From Bdellovibrio sp. (GTDB lineage Bacteria > Bdellovibrionota > Bdellovibrionia > Bdellovibrionales > Bdellovibrionaceae), in assembly GCA_003176075.1 (NCBI GenBank), contig PSRN01000055.1, positions 1-15,238 on the forward strand: a stretch of DNA of 15,238 nt, given 5' to 3'. Of the stretch, positions 7,776 to 14,460 are shown piece after piece (within the stretch, counting starts at the first letter, position 1; each line of letters starts with the position of its first letter). The position numbers and the translations under genes were made by a program. The notes below the pieces were generated by a model. That model searched no databases. It saw nothing but the letters and a program-made list of their open reading frames with translations, and was not told the DNA's origin.

Positions 7776-7925
7776 CTGGTAAATTTTTCGAGCTTTTTCA
7801 CATCGGCACCCCTATAACGGCTTCACCGCCCACGCCGGCGTCGTTCTTGCAGTCTCCAGGAATTATCGGACTGTTCGTGATTCCCCTTGAATGCCGGGCT
7901 GGGACCATTAAGATCTGAAGGTGGG

Positions 7926-7952
7926 GGCGCTGGCCTGGCAAAGCGCCAGGCC
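7926..7952 (+). repeat. Overlapping, mutually exclusive hairpins upstream of the POT gene
   Basis: GGCCTGGC (7932-7939) pairs perfectly with GCCAGGCC (7945-7952) across a 5-nt loop. GGCGCT (7926-7931) can instead pair with AGCGCC (7942-7947). The two stems share bases, so only one can form at a time. There is no T tract, so it is not a simple terminator. Confidence 0.6.
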
Positions 7953-8031
7953 GCGAGGCAGATTGGCCACTTGCTTGCTAGCTTGCCTGCTTGGCCGCTA
8001 GGGCCACCAGTTCGCAGGAGGAGGGATCGCT

Positions 8032-9522
8032 GTGGATCGAGATCGAGATCGAACTCAGATACCGATCGCGGATCAAAGAAAGATCTTTGGTCATCCGGTG
8101 GGATTGTACATCATCTTTTTCACTGAAATGTGGGAGCGGTTTTCGTACTACGGAATGCGCGCTCTCCTCGTTCTCTATATGACAAAATACCTTCTCAGTG
8201 AGGCGGATAAAGGCTTGGACATTTTCGGGTATTCCTACATTCGCGCCTTCGTGGAATGGTTTGTTCGCGCCACCGGCATCAGCGATCAGCTCACCACGCA
8301 GATTTTCTCTTCTCAAGTCTACGGTCTGTATACGGGGTTCGTGTATTTTACGCCACTGATCGGGGGGGCTCTGGCCGATCAGTTTTGGGGCCAGCGCCGG
8401 ACGGTTTATGCTGGCGCCATTTTGATGGCGATCGGTCATTTCCTGATGGCTATTGAAAGCCAATTTTTTGTGGCGCTACTATTTCTTATTCTGGGCAACG
8501 GTTGCTTCAAGCCGAACACCGCCACGCAAGTGGGAAACCTGTATGAGCCAGGAAGCCCGCTGCGCGACCGCGCCTATACCATCTATTATATGGGAGTCAA
8601 TTTGGGGGCGTTCTTGTCGCCTTTGATTTGCGGGACTCTAGGCCAGCTGTGGGGATGGCATTATGGCTTCGCTTCAGCCGGGGTCGGCATGCTGCTGGGA
8701 CTTGCCATTTATCACTTCGGCCGGCGATATTTGCCGCCGGACACGAGCCCCTCACGGGACACAAGTCCTTCAAAGCACGACACCGCAGCGAAGTCGGCGG
8801 CGAATTCAGCCGCAACGAAGACTCATTTTAACCGCGATGAATGGTTGCGGGTGGGCGCCCTGGTCTTTCTGTGCGCCCTCAATATTGTTTTTTGGGCCAT
8901 TTACGAGCAACAAGGAAATACCTTGCAGTTGTGGGCCGACGACAAAACGGACTGGAATTTCTTCGGTTGGGAAATGCCATCGACCTGGTTTCAGTCGTTC
9001 AATTCAGCTTTCATTTTTATGTTTGCCCCGGTTCTGGATCGCTATTGGGGCTGGCAGAACCGCAAGGGCAGCGAGCCCCACGCCGTATCCAAAATGGGAA
9101 TCGGCTGCGTTCTTCTGGGTGGGAGCTTTATCGTCATGATCCTGGCGGCGAACCTGCTGCCGGGCCAGGAGCGCGGCAGTGTCTTGTGGCTCGTGGGTTC
9201 AACCTGGATTTACACCATCGGCGAACTCTATCTGTCGCCGGTGGGTCTATCCTTGGTGTCGAAGATGTCGCCGCCGCGGATTGTATCGATGATGATGGGC
9301 ATGTGGTTTCTTTCAAGCTTTGTCGGCAATTATCTTTCGGGCTACATCGGCAGCTACTATGAAATCATGTCGAAAGAGGCCTTTTTTACTTTGCTCACGG
9401 GGCTGGGGATCGCGGCGGGCCTGGTTTTCTTTTTGGTCAATGGCTTGCTCAGCAGAATTCTCAGCCAACCGGTCGAGGAGTCCTTGGGAGGCATGGGCGA
9501 AACGGCGCGATCGGTTTCTTAG
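8032..9522 (+). CDS. POT (PTR2) family proton-dependent oligopeptide transporter
   Basis: A 496-residue inner-membrane major-facilitator protein that imports di- and tripeptides with protons. The family signature ExxERFxYYG is present as EMWERFSYYG (32-41). Further family blocks include LIGGALADQFWGQRRT, GNGCFKPNTATQVGNLY, AYTIYYMGVNLGAF and FWAIYEQQGNTLQLW, and the C-terminal block GELYLSPVGLSLVSKMSP. About 12-14 hydrophobic segments are visible, with a polar Ser/Asp/Ala-rich central loop (about residues 240-265), as is normal for bacterial POT proteins of about 500 residues. The start is GTG 8032, with AGGAGG 10 nt upstream. Its first codons contain three GATCGA hexamers, giving DRDRDR. The last 62 bp overlap the end of the opposing hydrolase gene. 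Confidence 0.95.
   Translation: MDRDRDRTQIPIADQRKIFGHPVGLYIIFFTEMWERFSYYGMRALLVLYMTKYLLSEADKGLDIFGYSYIRAFVEWFVRATGISDQLTTQIFSSQVYGLYTGFVYFTPLIGGALADQFWGQRRTVYAGAILMAIGHFLMAIESQFFVALLFLILGNGCFKPNTATQVGNLYEPGSPLRDRAYTIYYMGVNLGAFLSPLICGTLGQLWGWHYGFASAGVGMLLGLAIYHFGRRYLPPDTSPSRDTSPSKHDTAAKSAANSAATKTHFNRDEWLRVGALVFLCALNIVFWAIYEQQGNTLQLWADDKTDWNFFGWEMPSTWFQSFNSAFIFMFAPVLDRYWGWQNRKGSEPHAVSKMGIGCVLLGGSFIVMILAANLLPGQERGSVLWLVGSTWIYTIGELYLSPVGLSLVSKMSPPRIVSMMMGMWFLSSFVGNYLSGYIGSYYEIMSKEAFFTLLTGLGIAAGLVFFLVNGLLSRILSQPVEESLGGMGETARSVS
8035..8052 (+). repeat. Three GATCGA hexamers at the POT start, inside a GATC cluster
   Basis: Three exact in-frame hexamers directly after the start codon encode DRDRDR. 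They belong to a cluster of seven GATC tetramers between 8025 and 8085, covering the translation start region. Confidence 0.9.
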
Positions 9523-10519
9523 GAGCGGGGGGCACGCTCTTCCTTGCCTCCACGGCCTTGAGGATTTGCTGAGCCATCCAGTCAGGCTCGTCTTCCATCA
9601 AGTGGTGGCCGCCCGTTTTATGAATGACGAGTCGGCAATCCATGGCCTTCGCCAGTCGTTCCATGCCTTTTTGCCGCACCAGACGATCGCGGGAGCCAAA
9701 GAGTACCAGACAAGGAGCGTGCAGTGGGCCGAGCTCATGATGGAGGCGGCGGTCGGCCAAAAGTTGCAGGGACGCGCCGAAGGCTGTCCAAGTGAGTGGA
9801 TTTTCTTGAAAGGGCCGCAGATAGGCCGCCACGACGTCGGGGGTGACAAACTCCTGCCGTGAAACGACGGCGCGGACGAACACTTCCATCGTTTTCGCCG
9901 TCAAGGTTCGGTTGAGCGGCTTGAGAACCTTGAACAGATGATGGAGGGAGCGGGGAATGCGAAAAGACTCCACGTGAGGCGAAACGAGGACAAGGGCGCC
10001 AACAAGGTCGGGATATTTTTTGGCGAGCCAAAGTGAAATCGCCCCACCCATCGAGCTGCCAACCAACACCGGACGTTCGAGACGAAGGGCGCGGATGAAG
10101 CTTTGCAGCGCTTCGACTTGCGAGTCGAGGCCGTAGGCGTTGACGGGCGCCACCCGGCTCTCACCGAAACCGGGAAGATCAAGAGCAATTACTCGATGAT
10201 TTTTCTCGACCAATAGAGGAATAACTTTGCGCCAAATAAATTTTGAAGCGCCAATGCCATGAACAAGAAGAATCGGCTTACCCTTGCCCAGATCCCAGTA
10301 GGCCATTTCCAGCTCGCCGATTTTCCTCACCTGGACCGCTAATGCCCACGTTGGCAGAGTTTCGGCGCGACGCAAAGCTTCGACCCATTTTCGAATCCGG
10401 CGCTGACGAAAAAGCAACCAAAGAAAAACAAGAAGAGCGAGAAGCAGAACGCTCACGACTGAAGCAATCAAGCGTTGATGAAGAAGGAAAAAGCTAATCA
10501 CCTTTTTTATGATTCTCAC
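9461..10519 (-). CDS. Membrane-anchored alpha/beta hydrolase
   Basis: A 352-residue serine-hydrolase-fold protein. One hydrophobic segment (about 18-37), with basic residues on both sides, should anchor it in the inner membrane. The hydrolase domain (about 70-325) shows the oxyanion strand ILLVHGIGAS (83-92), LDLPGFGES (113-121), the nucleophile elbow GSSMGG with Ser156, the acid Asp278 in FGSRDRL, and the catalytic His305 (or 306) in GGHHLMEDEP, with a helical cap between. Substrate unknown; esterase, lipase or C-C hydrolase activities all occur in this family. The start is GTG 10519, with only a weak GGTGG-like site about 13 nt upstream. The Pro/Lys/Arg-rich tail (about 328-352) lies beyond the fold, and its last 20 codons are antisense to the POT gene end, suggesting the tail was gained by loss of an earlier stop. 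Confidence 0.88.
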   Translation of the reverse strand: MRIIKKVISFFLLHQRLIASVVSVLLLALLVFLWLLFRQRRIRKWVEALRRAETLPTWALAVQVRKIGELEMAYWDLGKGKPILLVHGIGASKFIWRKVIPLLVEKNHRVIALDLPGFGESRVAPVNAYGLDSQVEALQSFIRALRLERPVLVGSSMGGAISLWLAKKYPDLVGALVLVSPHVESFRIPRSLHHLFKVLKPLNRTLTAKTMEVFVRAVVSRQEFVTPDVVAAYLRPFQENPLTWTAFGASLQLLADRRLHHELGPLHAPCLVLFGSRDRLVRQKGMERLAKAMDCRLVIHKTGGHHLMEDEPDWMAQQILKAVEARKSVPPAPKKPIAPFRPCLPRTPRPVG

Positions 10520-10617
10520 TTACCGCTTTACCACCTTCAATAGTTCAGTGAGTCGAAAGAAATTTTCTTTGTTTTACAAAGGATTTACGCGACAATGCCG
10601 GCTCGGAGGCAGAGCCT
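10520..10617. promoter_or_regulatory. Divergent region with overlapping AT-rich inverted repeats
   Basis: Between two divergent genes. AAAGAAA / TTTCTTT (10556-10570, 1-nt spacer) overlaps CTTTGT / ACAAAG (10567-10581, TTT spacer). TTGTTT (10569-10574) and GACAAT (10591-10596), 16 nt apart, could form a weak rightward promoter embedded in them. This arrangement would suit an operator. Confidence 0.4.
10600..10616 (+). promoter_or_regulatory. Ribosome site displayed in a hairpin loop
   Basis: GGCTC (10600-10604) and GAGCC (10612-10616) are perfect complements flanking the loop GGAGGCA, which contains the Shine-Dalgarno GGAGG (10605-10609), 8 nt before ATG 10618. The stem may tune translation of the flavoprotein gene if the transcript starts upstream of 10600. 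Confidence 0.5.
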
Positions 10618-12075
10618 ATGGAGCATCCACTGTTAATCCAGGGTGGGATGGGAATCGGAGTTTCCAACTGGCGGCTCGCCCGCGTTGTTTCCCAGTTGGG
10701 CCACCTTGGAGTTGTTTCGGGTACGGCGATCAATTCAGTTCTGGCGCGTCGTCTGCAAGACGGCGATGTGGGCGGGCATGTACGAAGAGCGCTGAAGGCC
10801 TTTCCGGCGCCGGCCATTGCTGAAAAAATTCTCGCTAAGTATTTTCTTGAAGAAGGCCGTCCGGCCACTCAGCCTTACAAAGGCGTGCCGATGTTTTCCC
10901 TTCGTCCTTCGCTGGACCTTTTGCAACTCACCGTGGTCGCAAGTTTTGTCGAGGTTTTTCTGGCCCGTGAAGATCACCAAGGGCTGGTGGGGCTCAATCT
11001 TCTGGAGAAGATTCAACTCCCCAATCTGGCTTGTCTTTATGGCGCGATTCTCGCCGGTGTTCACTATGTCATCATGGGGGCCGGCATTCCGCGCGAGATT
11101 CCGGGAGCGCTGGACCTTCTCAGTCAAAATAAGAAAGCGGAACTTCGCATCACAGTGGATGGCGGGGAACCGGCGATTATGGAATTTGATCCCGCGGTGG
11201 TGATGGATGGTCAAGCCAGGACCAGTCTGCGACGGCCGTTTTTTCTTCCCATTGTGTCCTCTTCTACTTTGGCAATGACGCTCAAGAAGAAAGCCACCGG
11301 CGCGGTCAATGGTTTTGTGGTTGAACACCACGTGGCCGGCGGGCACAACGCACCTCCGCGCGGGCCCTTGCGGCTCAATGGTCTGGGTGAGCCGGTTTAC
11401 GGTCAGCGCGATGAAGTGGCTTTTGCTGAAATGGTGGCCTTGGATCTGCCATTCTGGTTTGCCGGGCAGGCCGCCACGCCGGAGAAATTTCACGAAATCA
11501 GGCAGGCAGGCGCGCAAGGAATTCAAGTGGGAACGCTGTTTGCTTTTTGCGACGAATCGGGCCTGGACCCGGCTCTGCGGGAAAAAACTCTTCGCGCCAT
11601 CGCCACGCAAAAACCGCCGGAGGGAGGCTGGGTTTATACCGATGCACGGTCTTCGCCGACGGGCTTTCCCTTCAAGGTGGTGCGGATGTCGGGAACGGCG
11701 TCTGAAAGCGAAGTCTTCGAGGGGCGCCGGCGTTGCTGTGATTTGGGTTATTTGCGGACATGCTACAAGAAAGAAGACGGCTCCATTGGCGAGCGATGCC
11801 CGGCCGAGCCTGTGGCTGACTACCTTCGCAAGGGGGGAGCTGTTGAAGACACGGTCGGGCGCAAATGCCTCTGCAACTTTCTGATGACTGATATCGGGCT
11901 GGGGCAGGTCCGCTCCGGTGGCGTGGAGCCTCCGCTTCTCACCGCCGGCGATGATCTCAATTTTGTTTCACGTATGTTGAGCGACGGACGGACCAGCTAT
12001 AGCGCGAAGGATGTTGTCGATTATCTTTTTTCGCCTGTCGTGGAAAATTGGGTCATTCATCCAGCACTGGCTTAG
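10618..12075 (+). CDS. Nitronate monooxygenase-like FMN flavoprotein with Cys-rich C-terminal extension
   Basis: A 485-residue protein of the NAD(P)H-dependent flavin oxidoreductase / 2-nitropropane dioxygenase family (TIM barrel, FMN). Seen in the sequence: LIQGGMGIGVSNWRLARVVS (6-25), VVSGTAINSV, the phosphate-region block EHHVAGGHNAPPRG with His237, 238 and 243 (243 aligns with the catalytic His), FAGQAATPEKF, and GIQVGTLFAF (301-310). Family members are often 310-380 residues. This one has an extra C-terminal part with six Cys (373, 374, 382, 394, 417, 419) in RRCCDLGYLRTC, GERCPAEP and GRKCLCN, possibly structural or metal-binding. I place it with longer NMO-like proteins rather than with PfaD enoyl reductases of polyunsaturated fatty acid synthases, since no synthase genes are nearby. 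The start is ATG 10618 with GGAGG 8 nt upstream. It converges with the next gene, 17 bp apart. Confidence 0.85.
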   Translation: MEHPLLIQGGMGIGVSNWRLARVVSQLGHLGVVSGTAINSVLARRLQDGDVGGHVRRALKAFPAPAIAEKILAKYFLEEGRPATQPYKGVPMFSLRPSLDLLQLTVVASFVEVFLAREDHQGLVGLNLLEKIQLPNLACLYGAILAGVHYVIMGAGIPREIPGALDLLSQNKKAELRITVDGGEPAIMEFDPAVVMDGQARTSLRRPFFLPIVSSSTLAMTLKKKATGAVNGFVVEHHVAGGHNAPPRGPLRLNGLGEPVYGQRDEVAFAEMVALDLPFWFAGQAATPEKFHEIRQAGAQGIQVGTLFAFCDESGLDPALREKTLRAIATQKPPEGGWVYTDARSSPTGFPFKVVRMSGTASESEVFEGRRRCCDLGYLRTCYKKEDGSIGERCPAEPVADYLRKGGAVEDTVGRKCLCNFLMTDIGLGQVRSGGVEPPLLTAGDDLNFVSRMLSDGRTSYSAKDVVDYLFSPVVENWVIHPALA

Positions 12076-12092
12076 TCTAAATTAGTCCGCTC

Positions 12093-12773
12093 TTATCTGT
12101 TCTTATCGAACTGCCGGCGGAAGGGGGTGCCCAGGGGCAGAAACTTATCAAGGGTGGCTTGCGCTTCATCCCGTGTGAGTGTCTTTGCTTTGTTCCAAAG
12201 ATCTTCAAAAAGATGAGCCGTGGGTCCCACGGCGAGAGAAGGGAAAGCGCCGTCCTCGACTTCTCCAAAGCCAACGATCAACAGATGTTTGAATAATTCG
12301 CGCATGGCCTGATTATAGATTCCCTCGTTCAAACGCCCTTGCAATTCGGTCATCCGTTTGAGTTCTTTGGTCGATAGAGGGGCATCGTTTTCGAGGATTT
12401 CCAGAATTTTTGTCGCCCAGGGGCTTAGCGCAGGGCTTAGGGCCTGTAAGGCGTGCTTGTCCTCGAACCTTCGGTGGAAGAGTGTGAGCATCGCAGTGAA
12501 GAGGCGATGGGAAAAGAAGGTGGCTCGACCTTGATACCATTTGGAATAAACCACGTTCCGGCTGCTTGAAAGTCGTTTCATCATATGCCACAGATCACTC
12601 ACTCGATGATCACCGTGCTCGTCCCATTCCCACCTCATCGGTGTTCGCGGAAAAAATTCTGACCATAAGGATTTTGGCGTCTTTTGATTCTTGATCGGAA
12701 AAACCAGTAGTGCTCCACAGGTATTGATCTTTGCGATGGCCAATGCGTCGCTGGGGCGCGCTCGGACAGACAT
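12093..12773 (-). CDS. AlkZ-related / winged-helix-like protein
   Basis: A 226-residue cytoplasmic protein without signal or membrane segments. The order of features resembles AlkZ-related (YcaQ-like winged-helix) proteins as I recall them: an N-terminal DALAIAKINTCGALLVFPIKN block (ending with the FP pair), a WEWDEHGDHRVSDLWHMMKRL segment, the YYGR-like YSKWYQGRATFFSHRLF block (about 76-92), and a C-terminal winged-helix-like region (about 115-190) including ILENDAPLSTKELKRMT. AlkZ proteins are glycosylases that unhook DNA interstrand crosslinks; these shorter relatives have no proven activity. The start ATG 12773 lacks a good ribosome site, but an in-frame stop lies eight to nine codons upstream and no other start falls between them. 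It stands alone on the minus strand, convergent with the flavoprotein gene. Confidence 0.6.
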   Translation of the reverse strand: MSVRARPSDALAIAKINTCGALLVFPIKNQKTPKSLWSEFFPRTPMRWEWDEHGDHRVSDLWHMMKRLSSSRNVVYSKWYQGRATFFSHRLFTAMLTLFHRRFEDKHALQALSPALSPWATKILEILENDAPLSTKELKRMTELQGRLNEGIYNQAMRELFKHLLIVGFGEVEDGAFPSLAVGPTAHLFEDLWNKAKTLTRDEAQATLDKFLPLGTPFRRQFDKNR

Positions 12774-12815
12774 AAAGAGGCTTTTTAGACCTGATTTTCA
12801 TCTTTGTCATGCCGA

Positions 12816-12850
12816 GAGGTGTATTGTGATCCGCAACACCCCTGTCCTCT
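12816..12850. repeat. Imperfect inverted repeat, REP-like
   Basis: AGAGG and GTG..TTG on the left pair with CAA, CACC and CCTCT on the right around TGATCCG, with short bulges. It lies upstream of both flanking divergent reading frames, in a stretch with no supported gene. Confidence 0.4.
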
Positions 12851-12940
12851 TTACATCCCATATTTCTGAAGATCTTTTCAGGCGATAAAGACGGCAACTA
12901 TCTTAAGCTTCAGATCATGGAAGGTGAACCTGGAGCAACC

Positions 12941-13117
12941 ATGGTTCTCGCAGGGACAGTGTTAAATCAGCCTGTCATGTCTGAACCGAAGAAGGTAGGT
13001 TCGGAAAAGGAGTTTCGTGAAGCCTTGCAAATGAGTCAGCAGGTAGGTACAGAATTGCAGTACCGCGCTATTGGCTCCGATCAGTTAGTTTCGGTTTTTT
13101 GCGCTTCAGAGATGTGA
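12941..13117 (+). CDS. Small ORF, 58 residues, doubtful
   Basis: ATG 12941 has GGAG 5 nt upstream, which is better than the longer frame from 12917 that has none. The product (MVLAGTVLNQPVM..., then a Lys/Glu-rich helix with KVGSEKEFREALQMSQQ, ending FCASEM) matches no family I know. Composition is plausible for a small soluble protein, but it could be a chance frame or the broken end of a gene in this disturbed region. It lies in a 621-bp stretch (12774-13394) otherwise without genes. Confidence 0.3.
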   Translation: MVLAGTVLNQPVMSEPKKVGSEKEFREALQMSQQVGTELQYRAIGSDQLVSVFCASEM

Positions 13118-13186
13118 TTCGCCTTGGGCGGCCGCCCAGCCAATGCGGAAGTGGGCGGCTAGACGAGGGCGGCGAAGAGCAAAGTC

Positions 13187-13216
13187 GGTGCCTACGCCAC
13201 AAGTGGCTTCGGCACC
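13187..13216. repeat. Interrupted inverted repeat
   Basis: GGTGCC, then GCCAC, AA, GTGGC, then GGCACC: an outer 6-bp and an inner 5-bp stem, separated by facing 3-nt gaps (TAC/TTC). As RNA the inner stem would be 4 bp with a CAAG loop. Confidence 0.75.
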
Positions 13217-13241
13217 TCCGCAGAGCCACGGGTGAGGTACG

Positions 13242-13263
13242 CTGGCCCTTCCCTGGCCCTTCC
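13242..13263 (+). repeat. 11-bp tandem duplication
   Basis: CTGGCCCTTCC occurs twice in direct succession and is followed by a partial third copy (CTTGCTC). Confidence 0.85.
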
Positions 13264-13394
13264 CTTGCTCTCATAAGGGTTGGCCCCGGCGATCGGTCCG
13301 CGGACACGATAGAGGCTGTTGAATCTTTTGACATTTGTCAGCGGAATTTGGCGGTCACGGTTGGCGAACCGTCACGGGTCAGGAGGAGTCATTC

Positions 13395-14357
13395 GTGGGT
13401 TCGGCTTTGCGAAAATCATTGCTCAGATCAGCGCTCCTGACGTTTTTCCTCGTCGGACTGGTGGCAGCCTCGGCAAAAAATCCTCGTCAAGACCGTCAAG
13501 ACCGTCAAGACCATGGTGAAGGATTGGCTAAGACTCCCGCTAAAGCTGACCCCGCCTATGATCGCGACCTGATCAACGACATGTACACCAACAACTTCCC
13601 CGTGAATCGGTTGGTTCCCGATCTGATCGATCATGAGGGTTTGTCTGATCTGGAAGGTCGGATGATTCTCAAGTTCGATGCGCAGATGACGGACTTTGAC
13701 GTGGAAATGAACCTTAAACGTTTCCATCATCTTGTCGAGGCGGTTCAAAAGCTTTCCCGCTTGAAAGAGAAGGACGTTTATCTTGGCTTCAATGAGCATA
13801 AGAATCAGCTCGAAACTTTTTATAAAGAAGGCCAGGTGTGGCGGGAGCGTGGCTTCTTGACGGCCAGCACTTCCCCTGACCGTGCCCTGGTCAAATCATT
13901 GGGTGAGCGGATTCCGGTTAAGATCATTATTCACCAGATTTCAGCGCGTGATGTGACGCCTGTTTTGCGCGGGAGCGAAAGAAAGGTGTCTGTGAAGGAC
14001 GTGGTTTTCAACTCGGGGACCCTCTTTAAGATTCAGAAGGTGAATATTCAAAAAGCGAATCAGGCTGATGAAACCTGGGAAGTGGATATCGCCGAGTTGA
14101 ATCCAAAAGTCTTGCGGGCTGAAGATGCAGCGCAATTGAAGAAATGGGAATTCGATCGCCTCAACGAGGTGCTCAGTCGGCACCATTTGCCCACGATCGC
14201 CGAAGGCGCCGCGATGCCGCCCGAATTGCAAAAAATGGTGACCCTCTGGAATGCCCAATTGCGGACATGGTCGGAGGGTTCTTTCCGCAAAAAAGATTTG
14301 CAATTCAGCAAGGAAAAAGAAGAAGAGCGGGAAGAGGGCGGCGGGCAGGGTGATTAG
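13395..14357 (+). CDS. Exported protein with ADP-ribosyltransferase-like fold and altered catalytic residues
   Basis: A 320-residue protein. The start is GTG 13395: AGGAGGAG lies 6 nt upstream and the product then begins with a textbook signal peptide (basic RKSLLR, a hydrophobic stretch, cleavage after ASA at about 27). The central part follows the ADP-ribosyltransferase exoenzyme (R-S-E) layout. A helix leads to DVYLGF (127-132, where active enzymes have YRG), EGQVWRERGFLTASTSPDRA (145-164, the STS block: Ser158, Thr159, Ser160), PVKIIIHQI, and VKDVVFNSGTLFKI (200-213, where active enzymes have ExE before VLF). The Arg is replaced by Leu130 and the two Glu by Val200 and Asp202. It may be a binding pseudo-enzyme or use a variant mechanism. 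A charged helical tail follows (about 240-320). The fold call is from pattern reading only. Confidence 0.62.
   Translation: MGSALRKSLLRSALLTFFLVGLVAASAKNPRQDRQDRQDHGEGLAKTPAKADPAYDRDLINDMYTNNFPVNRLVPDLIDHEGLSDLEGRMILKFDAQMTDFDVEMNLKRFHHLVEAVQKLSRLKEKDVYLGFNEHKNQLETFYKEGQVWRERGFLTASTSPDRALVKSLGERIPVKIIIHQISARDVTPVLRGSERKVSVKDVVFNSGTLFKIQKVNIQKANQADETWEVDIAELNPKVLRAEDAAQLKKWEFDRLNEVLSRHHLPTIAEGAAMPPELQKMVTLWNAQLRTWSEGSFRKKDLQFSKEKEEEREEGGGQGD
13485..13511 (+). repeat. Three 9-bp tandem repeats after the signal peptide
   Basis: CGTCAAGAC three times exactly, in frame, encoding RQD three times just after the predicted cleavage site (about residues 31-39). It lies in a disordered linker before the folded region. 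Confidence 0.92.
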
Positions 14358-14392
14358 GTTGCCCCTCGGGTCTTCGTCGGATTCTTCGTGCA

Positions 14393-14414
14393 CGTGGCGG
14401 CTTCGCCGCCCACG
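14393..14414 (+). other. GC-rich hairpin between ART-like and rhodanese genes
   Basis: CGTGG-CGGC, loop TTC, GCCG-C-CCACG: about 9 bp with one bulged C. The following T run (14424-14427) is about ten bases away, so terminator function is uncertain. It lies 36 bp after the ART-like stop codon. Confidence 0.5.
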
Positions 14415-14426
14415 GTGATCGAATTT

Positions 14427-14447
14427 TCTGATCGATTCCCGATCAGA
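14427..14447 (+). other. Perfect 8-bp inverted repeat in the rhodanese leader
   Basis: TCTGATCG, loop ATTCC, CGATCAGA. There is no T tract after it. It could be an operator or a leader RNA hairpin. Confidence 0.6.
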
Positions 14448-14460
14448 GACATGCTACCAA

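Larger units (their letters stand above)
7708..8031. other. 324-bp divergent intergenic region
   Basis: No supported gene. The left part is AT-rich and may carry the leftward promoter. The right part, just before the POT gene, is GC-rich and structured: overlapping inverted repeats at 7926-7952, then a run of CTTG-like tetramers (about 7970-7993), then a strong AGGAGG ribosome site at 8016-8021. A 60-codon open frame at 7736-7918 has no ribosome site and no recognisable product. Confidence 0.6.
13118..13394. other. Palindrome- and repeat-rich intergenic stretch
   Basis: No supported gene. It contains a perfect 14-bp palindrome TGGGCGGCCGCCCA near 13124-13137, a long interrupted inverted repeat at 13187-13216, an exact 11-bp tandem repeat at 13242-13263, and a purine-rich ribosome site at 13381-13388. 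Overlapping open frames here have no ribosome site and no recognisable product. It may hold a small structured RNA or a remnant of mobile DNA. Confidence 0.5.

Noticed and set aside
7736..7918. 60-codon plus-strand frame
   Set aside because: No ribosome site, no domain, and it overlaps the likely leftward promoter.
10735..11610. 291-codon minus-strand frame
   Set aside because: Opposes the well-supported flavoprotein; the product shows no motifs and no ribosome site was found.
10618..12075. PfaD enoyl reductase of polyunsaturated fatty acid synthesis
   Set aside because: The families are related, but no PfaA-C type synthase genes are near; NMO-like is the safer name.
12610..12897. 95-codon minus-strand frame over the AlkZ-related gene start
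   Set aside because: Different frame from the family-like protein; the product is not recognisable and runs through the REP-like element.
13187..13216. tRNA or riboswitch
   Set aside because: There is only one interrupted stem; no cloverleaf arms, no T-loop consensus, no known riboswitch core.
13335..13394. Upstream extension of the ART-like protein
   Set aside because: It would bury the signal peptide 20 residues inside; GTG 13395 has an excellent ribosome site and gives a normal signal peptide.
13099..13440. 113-codon plus-strand frame before the ART-like gene
   Set aside because: Arg/Ser-rich, no ribosome site, overlaps the repeats and the real GTG start at 13395.
14393..14428. Rho-independent terminator after the ART-like gene
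   Set aside because: The hairpin is good but the T run is about ten bases away from the stem, so it is listed only as a hairpin.
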